Source: Piper betle
Lineage: Eukaryota > Streptophyta > Magnoliopsida > Piperales > Piperaceae
Direction: 5' to 3'
DNA: 64,000 nucleotides
NCBI GenBank assembly: GCA_033002965.1
Contig: JAURVB010003320.1
Span: 62,001 to 126,000 of the forward strand
Both the position numbers and the translations under genes were made by a program. The notes beneath the pieces were generated by a model that was not told the origin of the DNA, did no database searches, and saw only the letters and a list, made by a program, of their open reading frames with translations. This document shows, piece by piece, positions 1 through 10,948 of this stretch (positions within the stretch are counted from its first letter, which is position 1; each line of letters starts with the position of its first letter).

Positions 1-960
1 AACTGACCTCCCACTCTATCACGCATCGGTTCACAACGTACCACCCATCCACGCTCTTCTCCGGGCACCTTGAGACTGATTTTGGAGGCAGTCCTTTGTT
101 GCAGATGATCCTAAACGAAGTCAACTGGGATAGCCTACTTGTGTACATATTCCATCCACAAGAAATTAAGCAACACACAAATTTTTCTGTTAGACTTGAT
201 CATAAATATGACGTGTGTCATCCATTACATGGACGACCTCAAAGTACGCCCACCCATCAGAAGAGTACTCCATGTTATCATTCTGATCATCTAGTTCTTC
301 GTCTTCTGAAGAGGTGGAGCATTTTGTTCTTAAAGATCCAGCTCCTTGGCTATTAAGAGCGTCGGCTACTTCCGAACAAGTTGTCGGTGAAAATCGGTTT
401 TATCTTCTCACATCCACTTTGATGATCAAATGTTAGGACGTGGGAGCCGACTGTCCCCATCACATCTAAACACCAGGATATCACGGGCTCGCAATGCTTG
501 TTCCTTCACAAACCGCTGACAACCGCTACCAAACACCACTTTGTCTTTGGATGATGATCTCCATGATCTAAGCTCCACTGGCCACTCTCTGCCCTTTCGA
601 CCAGTGAGAATCATTTTATCCGGTGGTTCCGATCCAAAATACCTCCCAAACTTTTTCTGGATTTCTGCGGTGCAAAAATTATACCAATCATTTAATATAA
701 GATTCAAATTTTGTAAACCGTGCCAAGCTAGCGGCTTAGAAAAAAACTTCAACGTTGAACGCAACATATAATTAAGACCAGCTAACCAGCTAGGTGCAGG
801 TAATGAAACATATTTGTTGGCTTAGTAGCTTTGGAGAGAAATCAGAGCCTAAGGATGTGCAGAAATACCGATCTTCAAGGTTACGATGATTCCAGTTAAG
901 AAGTTCCTGCCATCCTGAATTCTCCTCGTATACAGACACCTTCGTATCATACCTTCCTCT
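1..960 (-). pseudogene. REM-type B3 DNA-binding protein, decayed copy 1 (truncated by window edge)
   Basis: Minus-strand translation shows pieces of a two-domain REM-type B3 transcription factor. About 820-960 gives the start of the first B3 fold (WNHRNLEDRYFCTSLGSDFS). About 460-700 gives the rest, with the hallmarks DKMILTGRKGREWPVEL and ALRARDILVFRCDGDS. About 190-310 gives an acidic serine-rich linker or start of domain 2, and 1-90 gives a fragment in the style WYVVNRC. It is broken: the conserved GD.R...TFDHQSGCEK segment is entered only after a frame change near 440-450, and the expected donor after the first exon piece is missing. A paralogue lies at 7480-9520 in the same orientation, so this was a tandem pair. 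B3 proteins bind DNA in the nucleus; no product is expected from this copy. The family call is firm; exon limits are approximate. Confidence 0.72.
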
Positions 961-1009
961 ATATATATATATATATATGAAAATTACTACTGTGCGCAAC
1001 GTAGTCTGC

Positions 1010-3475
1010 GGCCCGGATTTGGTTTTTTTTCAACCCATTCCTCCTCCTCCTCCCCTAATCACGCCGCCCCCTTGGCGCCACCCCACCCCCCGGCCGGCCC
1101 CGGCCCCGTCCAGCCCCCTCAGCGCCGCCCCGCCCCCGGCCGGCTCCCCCGCCCCCACCAACAGCAGCGGCGGCAGGGGGTGGCGCGCCACCTGCGTTGC
1201 TCCCCACCCACGCGAGCCCCGCCCCTCACGCCGGTTTTCGCCGCCCCCTCGGCCGCACCCTGCCCCCGGCCCCGCCCTGCCCCCAGCCCCGCCACTCCCC
1301 CAGCCAACCCCCCGGCCCCGCCCGCAGCCGTCCCCCACCGCCCCCGCAAGGAGCCGCGGCGGTCCCCCCTCCCCGCGTTGCTCCTCCCGCTCACGGCCGC
1401 CCGCGCTCGGCCGCCCTGCCCGGCCGACGCCACGCGTTTCCCAGCAGGCCCATCCAGCCCCGAGGCGGCGACATTGTTGGCCAGCAGACGGCCGGCGGCA
1501 AGGTCGCCGGCAGGGGGTGGCGCGCCAAAACAAAGGGAAGAAACAGGGGAGGGTATTTTGGTAATAAAAACTTTACTCGATCGGACTCCGGTTAATATTA
1601 CAAAATAAATTTAAAAAATAAAATAAATTCATAATAAAAACTTAACTCGGTCCCGACTTAAGTTAATATTACAAAAAAATTTAATAAAATAATTTCGTAA
1701 TAAAAATTTTATTCGATCCCGACTCGAGTTAAAATAATTTATTACGGAATTATTTTATTTTTAAAATTTATTTTGTAATAAAAACTTGATTCGAGTCGAG
1801 ACCGAGTCAAGTTTTTATTACAGAATTATTTTAATTTTTTAATTTATTTTGTAATCAAAACTTGACTCGGTCCCGCGTAGGATCGATTCAAGTTTTTATT
1901 ACAAAATTATTTTATTTTAAAATTTTTTTATTTTTAAAATCAATTATTTTATTTTTTTAAAAATTTATTTCGTAATATTAACTCGAGTCAGGATCAAGGT
2001 CGCCGGCAGGGGGTGGCGCGCCAAAACAAAGTGAAGAAACAGGGGAGGGTATTTTGGTAATAAAAACTTTACTCGATCGGACTCGAGTTAATATTACAAA
2101 ATAAATTTAAAAAAATAAAATAATTTCATAATTCAACTTAACTCGATCCCGACTTACTCGATCCTTGATTTACTCACGAGCGAGTCAGGAGTAAATCAAG
2201 GCGTGTTAGGAATAAAACTTGACTTGACTCACCTCGGCCCCGGCCCGGCCGTGTCCAGGCGATCTACCAACTGGCCCTGGGGGAGTCGGTAATTTCGTAA
2301 TCGAGAAAACTTGACTTGATCTCTACTCGAGTCAATAGTATGAAATAAATTTTTCAAAAAAAATTTGTAATAAAAACTTGACTCGATCTTGACTCAAGTC
2401 AATAGTATGAAATAAATTTTTTAAAAAAAAATAAAATAATTTTGTAATAAAAACTTGATTCGATCTCGATTCGAGTCAATAATATAAAATAATTTTTTTA
2501 AAAAATAAAGTAATTTTGTAATAAAAACTTTATTCAATCTCGACTCGAGTCAATAGTATGAAATAAAATTTTTTTAAAATAAAGTAATTTATTAATAAAA
2601 ACTTTGACTCGATATAATATTAGGAAATTATTTTTTAAAAAAATATATTTCATACTATTGACTCAAGTCGAGATCGAATCAAGTTTTTATTAATAAATTA
2701 TTTTATTTTTTAAAAAAATTATTTCGTACTATTGACTCGAGTCAAGAACGAGTCAAATTTTTATTACGAAATTATTTTTTAAAAAAAATTATTTTATACT
2801 ATTGACTCAAATCGAGATCGAGTCAAGATTTTATTACAAAATTATTTTATTTTTTTAAAAAATTTATTTCATACTATTGACTCGAGTCGAGATCGAGTCA
2901 AGTTTTTATTACGAAATTACCATCCCCGTTTTCTCCACCTTTCTCCCCTGCTTCTTCCCTCCTCCCGCCGCGCGACCGCCGGTGACCTCGCTGGGGGCCG
3001 GCGGGTAGACACCTGAACGCGGCCGGGCAGGGGCGGGGGAGCCGCAGCGCCGGGCGAGGCCAGGAGGGGGATGCCGCGGTGCGGCCAGGGTGGTGGGGGC
3101 AGCGGAGCTGGCGGGGCAGGGGCAGGGGCGGGCTGCGGGGCGGGGGCAGGGGCTGGGGCGGCCGGCGGGACGGGGGCATGGGGCGGCCAGCGGGCGGGGG
3201 CGGGGGCGGGGCAGGGGCAGGGGCAGGGGCAGGTGCGGCAGGGGCAGGGCGGCGGCGGGACGGGGGCATGGGGCGGCCGGCGGGGGCGGGGCGGGGGCAG
3301 GGGCGGCCGGCGGGACGGGGGCATGGGGCGGCTGGCGGCCGGGGCCGAGAGGCTGGGGTCGGGGGCAGGGGCATGGGTGGCTGAAAAATTGGAAGGGGGG
3401 TTGGTATGGGGAGTTGTTGTGGACCGTTGGATCAGATCCAACGGTCCACATGGCGTAGCGCATATGCGTTGCTAA
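1010..3475. repeat. Inverted-symmetric GC-rich / AT-rich repeat unit 1
   Basis: The unit is arranged as a large imperfect inverted structure. A C-rich block (about 1035-1545) is followed by an AT-rich array (about 1550-2920) and then a G-rich block (about 2925-3385) that resembles the first block read on the other strand. The AT-rich core is built from units of roughly 70-80 bp with TAATAAAAACTTGACTCG in one orientation and CGAGTCAAGTTTTTATTA in the other, often around a GACTCGAGTC palindrome. A stretch of about 115 bp starting at 1500 is repeated directly at 1996. The unit ends with a perfect hairpin at 3421-3447. Long proline/alanine/arginine or glycine ORFs occur on both strands but come from base composition. 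It may be a foldback-type transposon or a composite of nested ones; no transposase is visible. Confidence 0.6.
3421..3447. repeat. Perfect 13-bp-arm palindrome with ATCCAACGG core
   Basis: GGACCGTTGGATC is followed by one base and then its exact reverse complement GATCCAACGGTCC. It marks the junction between repeat unit 1 and the spacer before unit 2. A related palindrome is at 3571-3600 and a partial one at about 5785-5804. Confidence 0.85.
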
Positions 3476-3499
3476 AAAGGGTCAGCACACAGTAGCGCT

Positions 3500-5836
3500 G
3501 CTGCGTATATATATGGAGAAAAGAAAACTATCCTGCAACACAGCCAGGTTGGCTGTGCTGCAGTTTGATTCCAGCCGTTGGATTACGATCCAACGGCTGG
3601 AAAATAAACTCCAATCCCCCCTCCTTCTTCCCCTGCATTTGCCGCCCTTTCCTTCTCCCCCTACCCTGTTTTGCCGCGCCGCGCTGCCCCACCGCCGGCC
3701 GCTGACCGCGCTACCAATCAGCGACGCCTCCGGCCAGTGCTGTCGCCGCCTCGCCACCGTCATCAAGTCCAGCGTCCCCTCCTGTATCCTCTCCCACCTC
3801 ACTGCCTTCTCCGTGGCCGCCCGCTCCGTCTCCACCACCGACGCCGTTGCCGCCAACGTCGACAGCCTCCTCGTCCCCCTCTCCCTCGGCGGCGACGGTG
3901 AGATCCGCTCGATCGTCGACGAGATCCGGGCAGAGGGGCCGCGGCAGTGGTGGCAAGGATGCGAGCTGTGCAGAGGGGCCGCTTGGCTGTGCTGCACGGC
4001 GACCCCGGGCGTACGCCGTCCAGGCCTGGGGAAGAGTCGGGAAGGCAGCGAGCGGCCGGCGGCGAGGTCGCCGGTGGTGGGGCGGCAGCGGCAAAACAGA
4101 GGGGGAAGGAAAGGGCAATGGCAATTTTGTAATAAACATTTGACTCGCTCCCGACTTTGAATCAATATTACGAAATGAATTTTAAAAAATAAAATAAAAT
4201 AATTTCGTAATAAAAATTTGACTTCCTCCCAACTCGAATTAATATTATGAAATAATTTTTTTAAAAAATATAATTTCGTAATAAAAACTTTGACTCGCTC
4301 CTGACTCGAGTCAATATTACGAAATACATCTCGAAAAATTTGAAAAAAATAAAGTAAAATACCATAAAATAAAATAAACCATTAGAACTCGATTAATTTA
4401 TTTTATGGTATTTTACTATATTTTTTATATTTTTTGGGATATATTTTATAATATTGACTTTAGTCGGGAGCGAGTCAAGTTTTTATTACAAAATTGCCAT
4501 TGTTTCATTTTTCTTCACCAACCCTGTTTTCTCCCCCCACCGATCAATGGCAATTTTGTAATAAAAACTTGACCGCTCCTGACTCGAGTCAATATTACGA
4601 AATATATCCCAAAAAATATGAAACAAATATAGTAAAATACCATAAAATAAAATAATCAAGTTATAATGGATTACTTTATTTTATGGTATTTTAATCTTTT
4701 TTCATATTTTTCAAGATGTATTTCAGAATATTGACTTGAGTCTAAAAGGAAATGGGCATGGGTAGTTTCGTAATAAAAACTTGACTCGCTCCAAACTCTA
4801 ATCAATATTATGAAATAAATTTTAAAAAATATATATATAATAATTTTATCATAAAAACTTAACTCGTTCCCAATTTGAATCAATATTAAGAAATAAAATT
4901 TAAAAAATATATAAAATAATTTCGTAATAAAAACTTGACTCGCTACCGACTCGAGTCAATATTACGAAATAAATTTATTTTTTAAATTGACAGAATTAGT
5001 TTATTTTTTAAAATTTTATTTCATAATAAAAACTTGACTCATCCCGACTCGAGTCAATATTACAAAATAAAATTTAAAAAATATATAAAATAATTTTGTA
5101 ATAAAAAATTGACTTGCTTTCGACTAGAGTTAATATTACGAAATAAATTTTAAAAAATATAAAAATAATTTCCTAATAAAAACTTGACTCTTGTTGGGAG
5201 TGAGTTAAGTTTTTATTACAAAATTATTATATATATATATATATTTAATTTATTTTGTAATATTGACTCGAGTCGGGGACGAGTCAAGTTTTTATTACGA
5301 AATTGCCCCCCCCTTATTTTCACCCCCGACTTTCTCCCCTACCGACGATCGCCCCTCTCCTCTGTTTTTCCCTGCCACCCCGACCGCCGGTGAGTTCGCC
5401 GCCGCCGTCACCTACACCACCGCCGGTCGTGCTGTAACTGCCTACTCACGTGACTCCCAAGCCGACGCCTCCCGCCGGCCGTGCTGCGCCGCACTGATGA
5501 GAAACAGAGGGACAGGGGAAGGGGTGGGGCGAGGTGGGGCAGGGGCGCAGGGGTAGGGGTGTGGGGGGCGCGGGGTGGAGCGAGGGGCGTGGGGCGGGGT
5601 GGAGCGAGGGACACAGGGGCGGGGTGAGGGGCGCGGCGGGGGGTGAAAGCAGGGGGGGGGGGGAAGGGTGGGGGCGCGGCGGGGGGAAGGGTGCGGGGCA
5701 GAGCAAGGGCGCGGAGCGAGGCGAGGGGCGCGGCGTGGGGGTGAAAATAGGGGAGGGAGGGAGGGGGGGGGGAAGAATTCTAGTCATTGGATAAAATCCA
5801 ACGGCCGGAAGTGCAAGACAACCGAGGACAGCAACT

Positions 5837-5879
<43 letters not shown>

Positions 5880-5880
5880 T
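3500..5880. repeat. Inverted-symmetric GC-rich / AT-rich repeat unit 2
   Basis: This unit has the same plan as unit 1. A TATATATAT tract and leader (3507-3600) contain a second palindrome (3571-3583 against 3588-3600, arms CCAGCCGTTGGAT) and a smaller CACAGCC/GGCTGTG hairpin (from about 3539). A C-rich block follows (3605-4120), then an AT-rich array (about 4130-5300), then a G-rich block (about 5310-5775). It finishes with TTGGATAAAATCCAACGG (5787-5804) and a (TA)n tract (5840-5875). Read from either outer end, the order is TA tract, about 60-80 bp leader, CCGTTGGAT palindrome, pyrimidine-rich block, AT array. No coding capacity is convincing. It could be a foldback element whose ends lie in or near the TA tracts. 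Confidence 0.6.
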
Positions 5881-6345
5881 ATAGAGCTGCGAGGAGCTAT
5901 ACTAATTATCTATACGAAGAGCGCATATCAATGTACTTTATTTTAGAAAGTAATAGTAATGTATTTTCGTAAAAAATATATATAAGAAAATCCTCGTTGT
6001 GCACTCTACCTCCTATTGGGTAATAGGGGGAAAAAAATATAAGAAAATCCTCGTTGTGCACTCTACCTCCTATTGGGTAATAGGGGATGAGTCTTTACGA
6101 GACCCTTACTAGGCTAGGACAGTTGGAGGTGAGTTGTCCCTCGTCTTTTAAAGTCAAGGAGACTAATAACTCATTGTAATTATATTTCAAAAGATTTTGT
6201 CGATCTCCTTGTCTATCACGTAAAAGAAATGGAATAACTCCCTTGCCCTATGTGGCAGATCCTACAAAGGGCTGGGCCCCTTTCTTTTTTTTACTTTTTC
6301 TATTACAAAGATTTAATGTCCAAAAAAAAAAGATTTAATGTGGTT
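5881..6345. other. Intergenic stretch with a 57-bp tandem duplication
   Basis: No gene is seen. At 5982-6038 and 6039-6089 the same segment, containing CCTCCTATTGGGTAATAGGG, occurs twice head to tail with a period of 57 bp. The rest is unremarkable AT-rich sequence. Confidence 0.8.
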
Positions 6346-7178
6346 CAGTTGCTGGAATGGGTGATTCAAATTTGAAGTTGGCCCCGAATCGGAGCTAAAC
6401 TCGCCCGATTCACCCGATTTTGGCCAAGTTGACTTTGATTCGGAATCGGGGTGAATCGGGAAGAATTGGTTTTTTTTGATAAATTACTAAAATACCTTAA
6501 GTATAATATTTATTAAATTATTTAAGCATGGGTAAAACAATAATTTTGATTTTAAAAAACTAAAATTAACCCGCTCCCCCACACCGTCGCCGTTCGTCTG
6601 CCCCTCCGCCGCCCCGTTTCCACCCTCTGCCGTGCATCCCACGACTCCGGGGCTCGCCGCTGACCGGGCTACCGAGCCTCGCAACGTCGCCGCCGACGTG
6701 TGGCCGGACCGAAGTTGGCTCTGTGCAGCACACGAATTGCCGCCGACTCCGGGCCGCCGACTGTTCCTCCGAAACTGGGCTTCCGATGTGTGGCCGACCG
6801 ACAGTGCAGTGGCCGCGAGACTCGCCGCCGACCAGGCCGTCGGCGGTGGCGGAGGGTAAAGAGCGGAGGGTGGCATTCTCGTAATTAAAAGTTGACTCGA
6901 GTCTAACTCGAGTCCAAAAATAATAATTAATTCTAAATAATTTTAAAAAAATCTTAAAAATATTTAAAAATATCATAAACTATAATACACAAAATAATAT
7001 TAATACCTAATTTTAATATATTTATATTATAAATTATCAAATTATTATATATGACCGATTAAACTAATTTAGACCGATTCAATTGAACCGATTATTGTCT
7101 GATTTAGACTGATTCCGATTTCGATTCTGACTCCCTCAAAAAACGATTCCGATTCTAATTCCAATTTATGCAACCATG
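6346..7178. mobile_element. hAT-like non-autonomous element, copy 1
   Basis: This copy shares its whole plan with 33176-34114. Outer flanks are made of repeated GATTC/GAATCGG words, followed by a short AT-rich strip, a GC-rich block (about 6570-6870) and the junction GTAATTAAAAGTTGACTCGA at 6881-6900. AT-rich DNA and a terminal run of GATTCCGATT words ending TTATGCAACCATG follow. The right end matches the terminal inverted repeat of the other copies; the left end (CAGTTGCTGGAATGGG) is diverged. No target-site duplication is recognisable here, so the left boundary is by alignment with the other copies. The GC-rich block gives short ORFs on both strands that are not conserved between copies. 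No transposase is present. Confidence 0.72.
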
Positions 7179-7480
7179 GTTTTCACGAACACTTCACTTG
7201 AGCACTGTTCATAACTTCTAAGTGTTCATGTTAGGCCAAAGTCAGTTTGAATGGAAGACAAAAAAGACCGCTTATACCTGCCAGATACAAACTTCAAAAT
7301 GTCCCATATATACATACATATAAATATGATATATATATAGTATATATATATGTATATATATATATATACACTGACGAAATTTTACAAATGCTCTAGCTGG
7401 CGACAAAAAATATTAAACCTTGTAGATTGAATCAGAGGTATCCCCTAATCCGTCCCCTCTCAATCCTCCGTTTTAAGTAT
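7179..7480. other. Spacer with (TA)n microsatellites
   Basis: The region from about 7305 to 7370 is almost entirely alternating TA/TATG. No gene is visible. The 3' end of the downstream B3 pseudogene begins near 7480. Confidence 0.75.
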
Positions 7481-9520
7481 CATGGCCTTGTGGTTTTTTA
7501 CGCCTCCTACCACTTCCAACCTTTGGCATCTTCTCCAATGGAGTAACCTCCGGTACAACACGAAAGATATGGACATTAAAAACAGCTTTATCTTCTCCAT
7601 TTTCGCACGAGCTCAAACACAAGAGCATCATCTTCTTCAACTACATTATCAAACACAAAATCCGACCACCCTCTGGTTAATTGAACTCCCACTGATCTTC
7701 CACTCAATGGATCACAATCTACCGTCCATGTAAGCTTTTTTCCAGGCACTTGGAGGGTCACAATAATGCTGGCAGACCTTTGGAGCAGATGAATCCTGAC
7801 GAACTCAACTGGAATCGTCTAAATGCACGTTTCAAAAATAAATTAAACTAAGCTTACTTTCATCTAAAATAATAGTACAATCTTCACACGGGTATGTAAA
7901 AGATAGAAACAAGGCTGTAAATGCTAACATTTGCTAAGTATTGATGAACATTTTTTTCGTTTTTAGTAACCCGTACCATCTCGAAGTAGCTAGTAGTCAC
8001 CTTGGAAATATTCAGAGTCAGATTACTCAAGTATGCGACATGAGTTCTTTTCGTAAGACATATATGAGATAATAGAGGACATACCAAAACGAATCTCTTA
8101 ACGACATGGGTTCGCCGCATTTCGACAAGAAATGAAGGATTTGAGGCTCAAATGCTGTTGCCGAGGCTCTCATCACCTGCAAATCCTTACCTGTTATTGG
8201 CCTTCTCATTGATAGGAAGCCTAATTTGTATGGGCCATTCTTTAGATCAGCTATCAGTTGCTCCTTCCCGCTCGCGATAATATTGCAGTGCATCACTGTT
8301 GATGCTGTGGTCCGTGTCTATCACAGTAGATCGTGTATTCATCAAACAGTAACGTTTATATGTACAAGATTTATGGAGCAACAATGTTGAAGCTGAACAT
8401 TACGTACCTGGCGGCGAAGCATCATCCGGATCAGTAACATTGGTCCTACTCTGCTTTTCAATATTCCCGTGCACAAAGTTTGAACCGTTACTCTTTGCAA
8501 GCTCCTCTGGTCTGCCCGAATCGAATGCATTACAAGGTTTCCACTGCGTTTTATGATTCCCACCACTCCCACGCCATGAACGTCGAGTAACACCCCTTCT
8601 TCCTCTCTTGACCACTTCGCCTCCCCTAATTGGAACTCCTCTTCCATGGCGGGTGGCAACACCAGAAAACCCTCCTCGACTACGCCCACGCACACCAAAC
8701 TTCCATCTTCCTCTTCCCCCACAGCATCAGTACTTCTTTCTTGCATCTTCTTATTGCCCATCTCATCATCTTCCCAACCATGATCATCATCTCCCAACCA
8801 TGAAAGACTTTAAGCCTCATTTCCTCAATTCGTTCCCGATCATCATTTGACGGTACTTCGAAGCATTTTCCTGCCAGTGCTGCTCCTCCTTGGCAATGGA
8901 AGAAGTCCGCGTTGCTTCTCGGCCTGTTTGTGAAAAATGGTTTTGTCTTCTCACAGCCACTTTAATGATCAAACGTTAGAACATCAAACCGAAAGTCCCC
9001 ACCGTATCTAAATACCAAGATGTCACCAACTTGCAAAGACTGCTCCTCCAACGAACCGCTTCCAACCGCCACCAATGAACACTATGCTGTCGGATGATGA
9101 ACTCCTTGCAAGCTCTCACCGCGCCAATCATGGCCATTTCGACCAACGAGAATCATATTATCCGGTAGCTTCGCCCCGAAATGCTTCACAAACCTTTTCG
9201 GCATTTTCTGTGGATAGTTAAGAAGTAAACTAAACATTCATAGGTACAAATTCATGTTAAGCTTTTCGAGCTAATCATGTTAAGAAATACCATAATTGAA
9301 GGGCGAGGCTTGCAAGAGTACATACATATCAGTAAACTAAGTAAAATTAGCGAAGAGAATATCGGGCTAGCTTACAAGCATGATGGAGAAATTGGGGCCT
9401 AAGGTTGTAAAGAAACACCATGCATCCAGACAATTCCAGTAGAGAAGTTCCTGTCGTTCTAACATCTCGTGATCCATCGTATCAAATATTTGTCGCTAAA
9501 CACAGGCAAGAGATTAAGTA
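7480..9520 (-). pseudogene. REM-type B3 DNA-binding protein, decayed copy 2
   Basis: Minus strand, in order: a first-exon piece (about 9380-9480; WNCLDAWCFFTTLGPNFSIML) ending in a GTAAGC donor; domain 1 (about 8930-9215; PDNMILVGRNGHDW, then LQVGDILVFRYGGDFRFDVL); a linker exon (about 8410-8800) with a good GTACGT donor; the start of domain 2 (about 8090-8300; NPSFLVEMRRTHVVKRFVL, donor GTATGT); and the end of domain 2 (about 7485-7735; WTVDCDPLSGRSVGVQLTRGW, GWSDFVFDNVVEEDDALVFE). Lesions are clear: frame changes on both sides of the GGGWKRF segment, CAA to TAA before SGCEK, a frame change just before ASNPSF, and an extra A at about 7600 before NGEDKAVFNVHIF. Family is certain, exon edges approximate. 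It forms a tandem pair with 1-960. Confidence 0.78.
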
Positions 9521-9924
9521 CACTCCAAAAGGATCAGTACTATAACTTATATTGCATAGGATGGAATAGGTGAAGGGGAAGAAGATCACAAATACTGAGG
9601 ATGAGGTTGAGCAAATGGGTTAGGTGAATATCTCTTACTCATCATAAAAACGTTCATTACTTATCATAAAAACCATTGACTAAAGACTGATGAGATGGGT
9701 CAATTTTGATGAGATGGCTCTTTAACTATGCATTAACAGACCTCTTTTTTTCAAAATCTAGCATTAGCGGGTGACAGTTACATTCTTTAGACTTTTATCC
9801 ATGCGCAAGGGGTCTAGGTGTCCTCGATCAAGTAGTGCAGGCCCCACCTTTTTCTTGAGACCCCACGTGCCTATGATGCCACACGAGCTAATTTACTGGT
9901 CCCGGCGTGGCTCCTTGGACATAC
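9521..9924. other. Upstream flank of B3 copy 2
   Basis: I see no gene or repeat structure beyond two short repeats of the words CATCATAAAAAC/TATCATAAAAAC near 9640-9675. It may hold the old promoter of the B3 pseudogene. Confidence 0.5.
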
Positions 9925-9932
9925 CTCCTAAC

Positions 9933-10940
9933 CATGATTACATATAAATCGAAATCAAAATCAAAATTGGAATCGAAATCGGAATTGAAATCGGAATCCA
10001 ATCGGAATCAGAATTAGTCTAAATCGATCAGAAATTGGTTCAGTTAAATCGGTACAAATGGTCATATACAAAAATTTGTCAACTCATAATATAAATACTT
10101 GAAATATATACTATATAATTTTACATAACATACAAATTTATAATTTAATACAAGCATGTTATATCACACTTATCATTACAATACCTTAATGTCATATAAC
10201 ATTTAATATATCATCATTTGTGTTACTAACAATACATCATTAATATAAGTCCAAAAAATAAATATTTAGCACAATTTGTGAAGCACATCCGGCCGGAGCT
10301 GAGGTGAATTGGTTCCAACTTTGTGAATCAGAGCTAAAAAATTTGTGAAGCATAGCCAATAATTTACAGATTTAATTTTTAAAAAAATCCAACTTTATAC
10401 GAATCGGTCGGAGGCCCTGTCGGCGGCGAGTCTCGCGGCCAACTGAGCTATCGGTCGGCCACACGTCGAAGGCAAGGTCGGCAGCCCGATCGGAGGCCCT
10501 ATTGGCTGCGATTCATGCAATAGTGCTCTCGCGTTCACAAGGCTAAATCGGTCCGGCCACACGTCGACAGCGACGTTGCAAGGGTGGAGGCAAGGTCGGC
10601 AGCTCAGTCAGAGTTGAGGCCGGAGTCAGGGACGCATGACAGAGGGCGAAAACGCGGCAGAAAAGGGCGGACGCGCGGCAGCAAAGTGGGGGAGCGAGTT
10701 AACATTAGGTCTTTAAAATCAAAAATCTAATTTTACCCATACTTAAATAATTTAATAAATATCATACCTAAGGCATTTTAATAATTTATCCAAAAAATTG
10801 ATTCTTCCCGATTTACCCGATTCTGAATCGGAGTTAACTCGGTCGGAATTAAGGTAAATCAGCCGAGTTGGGCGCCGATTCGGGGCCGACTGATTCGGCC
10901 CCAAAATCAAATCTTCATGCTGCCAATTCGTGCAACAGTG
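9933..10940. mobile_element. hAT-like non-autonomous element, copy 2 (inverted), with perfect 8-bp target duplication
   Basis: The ends are CATGATTACATATAAATCG and, read inward from the other side, CACTGTTGCACGAATTGG. They are flanked by identical octamers CTCCTAAC at 9925-9932 and 10941-10948. An 8-bp target duplication and ends starting CA are typical of hAT superfamily elements. Relative to copies 1 and 3 it is inverted. It keeps the GATTC-rich flanks, AT-rich strip and GC-rich block (about 10395-10690) but lacks the ACTTGACTCGAGTC junction seen in the other two. No transposase is present, so it would have moved in trans. Confidence 0.85.
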
Positions 10941-10948
10941 CTCCTAAC

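Noticed and set aside
977..1608. Overlapping long ORFs on both strands rich in Pro/Ala/Arg or Gly
   Set aside because: All three frames and the opposite strand are open because the block is almost stop-free GC-rich sequence. No domain, no conserved frame, and it is part of a repeat unit.
2898..3475. Long ORFs (up to 184 codons) in the G-rich block
   Set aside because: Same reason: composition-driven, low-complexity, open on both strands, inside repeat unit 1.
3482..4165. 227- and 215-codon ORFs on opposite strands
   Set aside because: They run from the palindrome through the C-rich block into the AT array of repeat unit 2, and have no recognisable domain.
1550..5300. Possible CRISPR-like or satellite array
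   Set aside because: Units vary in length and orientation, there are no unique spacers of fixed size, and the context is plant nuclear DNA.
6338..7186. 8-bp target duplication around hAT-like copy 1
   Set aside because: ATGTGGTT and GTTTTCAC do not match; I therefore gave this copy no duplication.
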